Positions 59,234-64,000 of a stretch of 64,000 bases of DNA are shown one piece after another; position 1 is the stretch's first letter, and each line of letters opens with the position of its first letter. The stretch comes from CAYNVQ01 sp964400735. Its GTDB lineage: Bacteria; Acidobacteriota; Aminicenantia; Aminicenantales; Aminicenantaceae. Location: positions 124,001 through 188,000 of the forward strand of contig CAYNVQ010000007.1 of the NCBI GenBank assembly GCA_964400735.1, given 5' to 3'. The translations under genes were made by a program, and so were the position numbers. The notes below the pieces were generated by a model that was not told the origin of the DNA, did not search any database, and saw nothing but the letters and a program-made list of their open reading frames with translations.

Positions 59234-59800
59234 TTACTGAATATTCGCCAAAGTAAAGGGTCTATCCTTTTCTCCGGATTTCAAAGCATCATATCTTTTG
59301 ATGACTTCGTCTGTGATATCTATGGACATGCTGAAGTAGGCGACTGAATTGGCGGAAAGGTCCAAGACAAGGCTGTACCCTTTTTCGTTGGCGACCTTTT
59401 CGATTATCGGATTCACTTCATCCCGAATTTTATTGAATAACCGAAACTGGAGCCGCTGCCAATCTTTAAGGGAATCTTCCGAGACTCTTTTGCGCTCGGT
59501 TCTCAGTTTATCCAAGTCAAAAGCGAGCTGTTCTTGCGCCTCGAAAGTCATTACCAATCGCTGGGTGTTGAGTTTTGTGTCTAAATCCTGGATTTTTTTG
59601 TCGATTTCCGCCAGGTTGAAATTGATTTTTTGCTCACGCTCTTGGAGTAAAGTGATAGCCTTTCGTCCCTCAATGGAGTTCTGAAAGGTCTTTTGCGAAT
59701 CAATCACAGCCACCGTTAGCGCCTGTTCAGCGAATCCCTGCATCATGAAAATTGTTAGAGGAAAAGCAAATAAAATAACACTCCAAATTTTTTTTCTCAT
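59234..59800 (-). CDS. OmpH/Skp-family periplasmic chaperone
   Basis: This 188-residue exported protein has a signal peptide (about 1-24) and VAVIDSQKTFQNSIEGRKAI (a Skp-type VDxQ-like start). A long coiled-coil middle (about 50-130) follows, and the end has NPIIEKVANEKGYSLVLDL. Skp trimers hold unfolded outer-membrane proteins in the periplasm for BamA. GGAGGT before the ATG is a strong ribosome-binding site. It is not adjacent to bamA, which is usual in some phyla. Confidence 0.85.
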   Translation of the reverse strand: MRKKIWSVILFAFPLTIFMMQGFAEQALTVAVIDSQKTFQNSIEGRKAITLLQEREQKINFNLAEIDKKIQDLDTKLNTQRLVMTFEAQEQLAFDLDKLRTERKRVSEDSLKDWQRLQFRLFNKIRDEVNPIIEKVANEKGYSLVLDLSANSVAYFSMSIDITDEVIKRYDALKSGEKDRPFTLANIQ

Positions 59801-59945
59801 ATTGACCTCCCTAAATTTAGCTATTCTAATAGATTCCGTTTACTCTAACTAAAACCGGATACTAAACGTTGCGAGATAAGAAGACATGATAGAATTAAAT
59901 AAAGAAAGGTTCATTCTGGGGATTTCTTGAAGTTGATATTTCGGG

Positions 59946-61010
59946 GTGTTCATGACACAATTTAAGCGGGAACAAAAAAGCATGCCAAGATCTTTTTTAT
60001 TCATTACGGCGTTTCTGCTTATTTATCCCTTCTATTTATTTTCACACCAAAACATCAATCCTTCAGAAAAAAGCCAGAAAAGCTTGGCTGGACAAGCCAT
60101 TTTCCCAGAAAAAGAATATAAAGAATGGCTGGAAGTTCAGAAAAATCAAGATGTCGATCCAGCCTCGAAGATCAAATGCAGCGTAAATATTTTCTTTATC
60201 CTCAAATATGAAACTTTAGTCAGGGGAAAACTCCTGGACTTCGGTTTCCTTTTTGATGAGAGTTATGATCGATCAATCAAGACTTATACTTACGAAATAG
60301 GCTTGATGTATTATCGTTTGGAAGCCTGGCGGCTTCTAAACAGCCTTTTGAAATACTACGAGTATAGGCCCAAATTCGACCAGCTTTTAATCGATGGAAC
60401 GGATGCAACGGTAAATATATGGGCCAGAGCTGGAATAGTCCGCACTAACTACCCATATTCTGTTGAATCAGGTCTCTACGGTCATTATACATTCAAGATC
60501 GAAGAAGTTGATGGACTTTGGCTAATTCATGAAGCTGAGTGCAGCGATGAAATGCATGACGGCAACCCCCCCGGCACGAATTTTATTTCACGGGTAGAGG
60601 AAATGAAAAAACGGCATGAATATGAAAAAAGTCTAAAGCCACCTCAAAAGGCTAAGAAAAAAATCCCTTCAATAAAAGAATTACAGGACACCAGGAAAAT
60701 CGAACTCTATCACGAAATTTTCGGCCATTACAGGTTTGTTATGGATAAAAAAAATCTCTTGATAACATTTTTCACCGAAGATAAACGTTTATTCGGAAAT
60801 TATGAAGGCATCTCCAAGATTCCTCTCTTTCAATTCAATGACGATCCTCTCGAATTCGAATGGAGGCCAGAAGCTCCATGGGATAAAATCTATAAACTTC
60901 GATTTATCCGAGATCGGACAGGAAAAATAACAAGGTGCATTATGGAGGTTGAGGAACAATCTTACGAGGGGATAAAATCAGAAGGGCCTTGCCATCTTCA
61001 TAGATTCTGA
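59946..61010 (+). CDS. Orphan secreted protein of unknown function
   Basis: This 354-residue protein begins at GTG 59946 or, three residues in, at ATG 59952. It has a signal sequence (about 16-33, FLFITAFLLIYPFYLFS). The rest is soluble, rich in Lys, Glu and aromatic residues, with EGLYGHYTFKIEEVDGLWLIHEAECSDEM broken here, which reads like an NTF2-like or beta-sandwich strand pattern ending in a substrate pocket. I recognise no family. The C-terminal part (about 240-350) has LYHEIFGHYRFVMD and FEWRPEAPWDKIYKLRFIRD. Base composition is a little more A+T rich than neighbours, which may hint at transfer. It stands alone on its strand. Confidence 0.65.
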   Translation: MFMTQFKREQKSMPRSFLFITAFLLIYPFYLFSHQNINPSEKSQKSLAGQAIFPEKEYKEWLEVQKNQDVDPASKIKCSVNIFFILKYETLVRGKLLDFGFLFDESYDRSIKTYTYEIGLMYYRLEAWRLLNSLLKYYEYRPKFDQLLIDGTDATVNIWARAGIVRTNYPYSVESGLYGHYTFKIEEVDGLWLIHEAECSDEMHDGNPPGTNFISRVEEMKKRHEYEKSLKPPQKAKKKIPSIKELQDTRKIELYHEIFGHYRFVMDKKNLLITFFTEDKRLFGNYEGISKIPLFQFNDDPLEFEWRPEAPWDKIYKLRFIRDRTGKITRCIMEVEEQSYEGIKSEGPCHLHRF

Positions 61011-61203
61011 TGATAAGATCAATCGGCACCATTTTTCAGTGGCAATTTTTCTTTAAATTATCGCATCAAGCAAGACAAAAATAAGCAGATCCTCCATTTT
61101 TTTCGCTGTTGACTGCTTAGACCGTGTTTGGTACATTCAAACTTTCAAACACCCTTGTTCAAATATGACACCAGTAAAAAACAGATTAAAAAAAGGAAGA
61201 ATC

Positions 61204-62541
61204 ATGAAAGTCTATGAATCGATCGCCCTCGGAATACCGGATATTCTTCTGCCTAAAACCGGAACAGACCCCGGAAAATGGGCAGTCATCGCCTGTGACC
61301 AGTTCACCTCGGAACCGGAATACTGGCAGAAAGTTAGCCAGATTGTCAATGATGCCCCATCGACCCTGAACCTGATCTATCCCGAGGTCTACCTGGCAGA
61401 GAAAAACCCTGAGGCTAGGATTTCCAGCATCAGGAAGAATATGCAGCGCTACGTAGAGCAAGAAATTTTCGAAGAGGCCGAAGGATTTATCTATGTCGAA
61501 CGCCAAACCGGCCGGCACACACGCAAAGGCTTGATGGTCTGTCTGGACCTGGAACAGTACGACTTCCATAAAGGGGCCTCGACCCTGATCCGGGCCACGG
61601 AGGGCACCATCCTCGAGCGGATTCCTCCCCGGGTCAGAATCCGGGAGGGGGCACCATTGGAAATTCCTCATATCATGGTTTTGATCGATGACCCGGAAAA
61701 CACGGTCGTCGGTCCCCTAACCCAAAATAAGCAGCGCCTCCAAAAGCTATACGATTTCGAGCTGATGATGGGATCAGGGCATCTTACCGGATACAGAGTG
61801 AACGACGACGCTCTCGAAGAAGGTGTCACACAAAATCTTCGTGCCCTGGCTGATCCTGATCAATTCACCCGAAAATACGATTTGAATCCTGAGACACCGG
61901 TGCTCTTATTTGCCATGGGCGACGGGAACCATTCTCTGGCCACAGCCAAGACCATCTGGGATAAAACGAAGAAAGACGTTGCGGATGAAGAAGAGATTTT
62001 TGAATCTCCCCTGCGCTATGCTCTTGTCGAACTGGTCAACCTCCATGACGAAGCTCTCGTTTTCGAGCCCATCCATAGGATTCTGTTCGACCTTGCCGGC
62101 GGAAGGAATATCCTTTCCGAAATGGAGGCCTTTTATTCCAAACGTTTTCATTTCGCCGAATGTTCCGACGCCGAGAAAATGAGGGGAGACGTCGATTCCC
62201 AGCGCGGAGGCCTCCATAAAATAGGTGTGGTGACGACTTCAGGCTTCGGAGTGATCGAAATTTCCGATCCGGATTCGAACCTTCCGGTTGGGACCCTCCA
62301 AAACTTTCTGGATATGTTCCTGAAGGATGGGGGTGCCAAAGGAATTGACTATATCCACGGCACAGATACCCTGGTCCAACTCGGACAAAAGACGGGAAGT
62401 ATCGGATTTTATCTGCCGTCCATGGATAAACACGACCTGTTCAAGACCGTCATCTTGGACGGTGCTCTCCCCCGAAAAACATTCTCCATGGGGGAAGCCT
62501 GGGAAAAGCGTTTCTACATGGAGGCACGCAGACTAGTCTAA
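61204..62541 (+). CDS. DUF1015 family protein (possible kinase-like or serine-metabolism enzyme)
   Basis: I set the start at ATG 61204 behind AAAGGAAG, giving 445 residues. The ATG 39 bases upstream lacks a ribosome-binding site. The family signature MGDGNHSLATAKTIWD, the DQFTSEPEYWQ start, and the C-terminal GTDTLVQLGQKTGSIGFYLP are DUF1015 hallmarks. Family members are widespread but poorly understood; some relate to phosphoserine metabolism. The following AlkD-like gene starts 13 bases later, so the two may share a message. Confidence 0.85.
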   Translation: MKVYESIALGIPDILLPKTGTDPGKWAVIACDQFTSEPEYWQKVSQIVNDAPSTLNLIYPEVYLAEKNPEARISSIRKNMQRYVEQEIFEEAEGFIYVERQTGRHTRKGLMVCLDLEQYDFHKGASTLIRATEGTILERIPPRVRIREGAPLEIPHIMVLIDDPENTVVGPLTQNKQRLQKLYDFELMMGSGHLTGYRVNDDALEEGVTQNLRALADPDQFTRKYDLNPETPVLLFAMGDGNHSLATAKTIWDKTKKDVADEEEIFESPLRYALVELVNLHDEALVFEPIHRILFDLAGGRNILSEMEAFYSKRFHFAECSDAEKMRGDVDSQRGGLHKIGVVTTSGFGVIEISDPDSNLPVGTLQNFLDMFLKDGGAKGIDYIHGTDTLVQLGQKTGSIGFYLPSMDKHDLFKTVILDGALPRKTFSMGEAWEKRFYMEARRLV

Positions 62542-62554
62542 AAGGAGACTTCTC

Positions 62555-63235
62555 ATGGCTTCGGTAGATGAAGTCGTCCAAAAATTGAGGGCCTTGGCCA
62601 GGCCAGATCAATTGGAAGGGATGGCCCGTTTCGCTATCGTCGGCAAAGAGAGATTAGGAGTTTCGGTTCCTGTAATGAGGAAATTGGCTAAAGAAATCGG
62701 AAAAGACCACGAACTGGCACTCAAGATCTGGAAGACAGGCATACCCGAGGCGCAAATCATAGCCGGTATGATCGGAGAGCCTGAGAAATTGACCGAAAAG
62801 CAGATGGAGGATTGGGTCAAGGATTTTGAATCCTGGGATGTCTGTGACCAAGTCTGTATGAATCTGTTCGAAAAATCTCCTTTTGCCTTGAAAAAAATCC
62901 ATGATTGGTCCCAGAGGGAGGAAGAATTCGTTAAAAGGACTGCTTATGCATTGATAGCCTGTCTGGCTTGGCATGACAAAGGAGCCGAGGATAAGGTTTT
63001 TATCCGGCTGTTCCCGATGATCAAGGAGGGAGCCACGGACGATCGGAACTTCGTCAAAAAGGCTGTCAACTGGGCACTGAGGAACATCGGAAAAAGGAAT
63101 GCCAGTTTGAACAAGGCGGCCATCGAACTGGCCCGGGAAATACAGGAGATTGATTCCAGGGCTGCCCGCTGGATCGCCTCCGACGCCATCCGGGAACTCC
63201 AGAGCGAATCCGTACAAAAAAGAATAAAAGAATAG
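62555..63235 (+). CDS. DNA alkylation repair protein, AlkD-like HEAT-repeat glycosylase
   Basis: This 226-residue protein is all-helical, with GVSVPVMRKLAKEIGKDHELALKIWKTG broken here, then QIIAGMIGEPEKLTEKQMEDW and SWDVCDQVCMNLF, the AlkD-type HEAT repeats. The DxC(D)-type motif SWDVCDQV and RTAYALIACLAWHDKGAEDK are typical. AlkD excises 3-methyladenine and 7-methylguanine without base flipping. An AGGAGA ribosome-binding site precedes the ATG. The stop codon TAG shares bases with a hairpin repeat that starts at 63235. Confidence 0.88.
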   Translation: MASVDEVVQKLRALARPDQLEGMARFAIVGKERLGVSVPVMRKLAKEIGKDHELALKIWKTGIPEAQIIAGMIGEPEKLTEKQMEDWVKDFESWDVCDQVCMNLFEKSPFALKKIHDWSQREEEFVKRTAYALIACLAWHDKGAEDKVFIRLFPMIKEGATDDRNFVKKAVNWALRNIGKRNASLNKAAIELAREIQEIDSRAARWIASDAIRELQSESVQKRIKE

Positions 63236-63381
63236 GGGACGCTCCTTAAGGTACCACCCTATAAAGGTTTCTACGGCACTAAGGGTAAGACCCCAAATAG
63301 GCAGACCTAAAAATGTTGGGTCGGACTTTCACGAAGGCCCCAGAAACACGAAAATAGGGTGGTACCTTAAGGAGCGTCCCC
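63235..63381. repeat. GGGAC-type hairpin element (family A), copy 3, with 28-bp perfect arms
   Basis: Left arm 63235-63262 (starts GGGGACGCTCCTTAAGG) and right arm 63354-63381 (ends TTAAGGAGCGTCCCC) are perfect reverse complements over 28 bases. The 91-base interior adds further pairing (GTTTCT with AGAAAC). The right arm shares most of its bases with 35406-35435. The first G lies in the AlkD stop codon, and the MurQ-like start is 11 bases past the end. Confidence 0.85.
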
Positions 63382-63391
63382 CCATAATAAA

Positions 63392-64000
63392 ATGCGGTCG
63401 AAACAGAAAAAGATCCTATCTCTTCTGAAGGTAAGACCTTCTTTCTCTTCCATCGATTATGTCAATAACAAAAAACAATTCCAGCTTCATTCGCTGGTCA
63501 CGGAACAAAGGCATCGGCGAACCTGGAATTTGAGCTTTACAATCAAAGAGGATGTCGAAGAGGGAATCCGCCAAATTTTGAGTGTCGATGAAGATATCGA
63601 CAATAAGTTTCGAGAGATGGCGGATAATACGACTTTGTTCTATCAGGCCGCTCAGGCCGTGTCTCAAGCCATCAAAGAGCGGAAAAGAATATTCATCTAC
63701 GGGTGTGGATCGACCGGTCGTCTGGCCAAACAGATGGAAAGCGCCATCTGGCGGCCCTTCTGGAAAAAGATTAGAGAGAGCCGATTTTGGGGCAAATTGA
63801 AAAAGGCCCTTCCTGAAGACATAGAAGACCGGCTCATCGGAGAGATGACCGGAGGAGATAGGGCTCTGATCAGCGCTCTGGAGGGTTTCGAGGACCTTCA
63901 GATCATGGGAAAACTTCAGCTGCTGGATCACGGAATCCAGAAAGGAGATGTGGTTTTTTGCATCACGGAGGGAGGCGAAACATCCTCGGTCATAGGGACC
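63392..64000 (+). CDS. SIS-domain protein, MurQ/GKRP-like, N-terminal fragment
   Basis: An ATG at 63392 opens a frame that stays open to the end of the window: 203 codons, truncated by the edge. It has an N-terminal helical lead and then IFIYGCGSTGRLAKQMES, which matches the sugar-phosphate-binding loop of MurQ and glucokinase regulatory proteins (GAGTSGRLG). MTGGDRALISALEGFED corresponds to the MurQ (GGEYAIQHAVEGAED) region, and KGDVVFCITEGGETSSVIG to its second loop (the ASGRTPYV position). MurQ cleaves the lactyl ether of MurNAc-6-phosphate. The extra insert near WRPFWKKIRESRFW is unusual, so a divergent relative is possible. Confidence 0.75.
   Translation, partial: MRSKQKKILSLLKVRPSFSSIDYVNNKKQFQLHSLVTEQRHRRTWNLSFTIKEDVEEGIRQILSVDEDIDNKFREMADNTTLFYQAAQAVSQAIKERKRIFIYGCGSTGRLAKQMESAIWRPFWKKIRESRFWGKLKKALPEDIEDRLIGEMTGGDRALISALEGFEDLQIMGKLQLLDHGIQKGDVVFCITEGGETSSVIGT

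Noticed and set aside
1..64000. CRISPR array, phage or integrative element
   Set aside because: No regularly spaced repeats, integrase, capsid, relaxase or att-like duplication next to the tRNA was seen.

Overview
The window is chromosomal DNA of moderate G+C from a Gram-negative bacterium. The outer-membrane genes show this: a PilQ secretin, a BamA/TamA-type barrel, TamB, a FadL-type porin, a Skp/OmpH chaperone and an alpha-2-macroglobulin/PbpC pair. Gene density is high, most genes overlap by a few bases or abut, and there is no phage or conjugative cluster, CRISPR array or intact insertion sequence. The mix (Asp-box VPS10-like protein, D-aminoacylase, DUF1015, short zinc-ribbon proteins, propionyl-CoA-type carboxylase, dispersed small repeats) would fit an Acidobacteriota/Aminicenantota-type lineage. 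That placement is inference only; no rRNA gene is present to test it.

Layout. 1-5679 (+): the end of pilM, then pilN-pilO-pilP-pilQ, then two lipoprotein genes that look like part of the same operon. 5689-14241 (-): an eight-gene housekeeping operon read from a good promoter at 14266-14294 (DUF465 protein, a cysteine-less Asd-like protein, ABC exporter, yicC, gmk, coaBC, family-4 uracil-DNA glycosylase, priA). It resembles the widespread yicC-gmk-rpoZ-coaBC-priA order but lacks rpoZ, and its PriA has lost the helicase signature motifs. 14332-14467 (+): tRNA-Phe with its own promoter. 14603-23080: galU, a FadL-type porin, nfu, clpB, a small acidic protein and mutS. 23081-23771: a gene-free stretch with four strong hairpins, a 15-bp inverted repeat 440 bp apart and a near-perfect Shine-Dalgarno. 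23772-25155 (+): a CDP-alcohol phosphatidyltransferase and a HAD phosphatase.

25177-41778 (all -): fabD; SurA-N-like, BamA/TamA-like and TamB proteins (envelope assembly); a biotin-dependent acyl-CoA carboxylase in three genes (BCCP, biotin carboxylase, carboxyltransferase); a transaldolase-family aldolase; and hslV-hslU coupled to a fibronectin-III lipoprotein and an FAH-family hydrolase. 42523-64000 (mostly +): a large secreted Asp-box protein, small zinc-ribbon and NTF2-like genes, alpha-2-macroglobulin plus PbpC, an acetyltransferase, a D-aminoacylase, an alpha/beta hydrolase with a TPR-like tail, a Skp-like chaperone, an orphan secreted protein, a DUF1015 protein, an AlkD-like protein and the start of a MurQ-like SIS-domain protein.

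Three families of small dispersed repeats decorate the intergenic spaces. They are a MITE-like element in three copies (35186, 37709, 42203), a GGGAC-type hairpin repeat (23273, 35406, 63235) and a hairpin pair that brackets a 63-residue zinc-ribbon gene (46538 and 46907). A fourth site (55707-55782) has three tandem degenerate copies that look like an IS21-type transposon end. I do not see a defence or biosynthetic system. The points most worth checking are the structured 23.4-23.7 kb segment, the motif-less PriA, the cysteine-less Asd homologue, the repeat families and the lipoproteins attached to the pilus operon.
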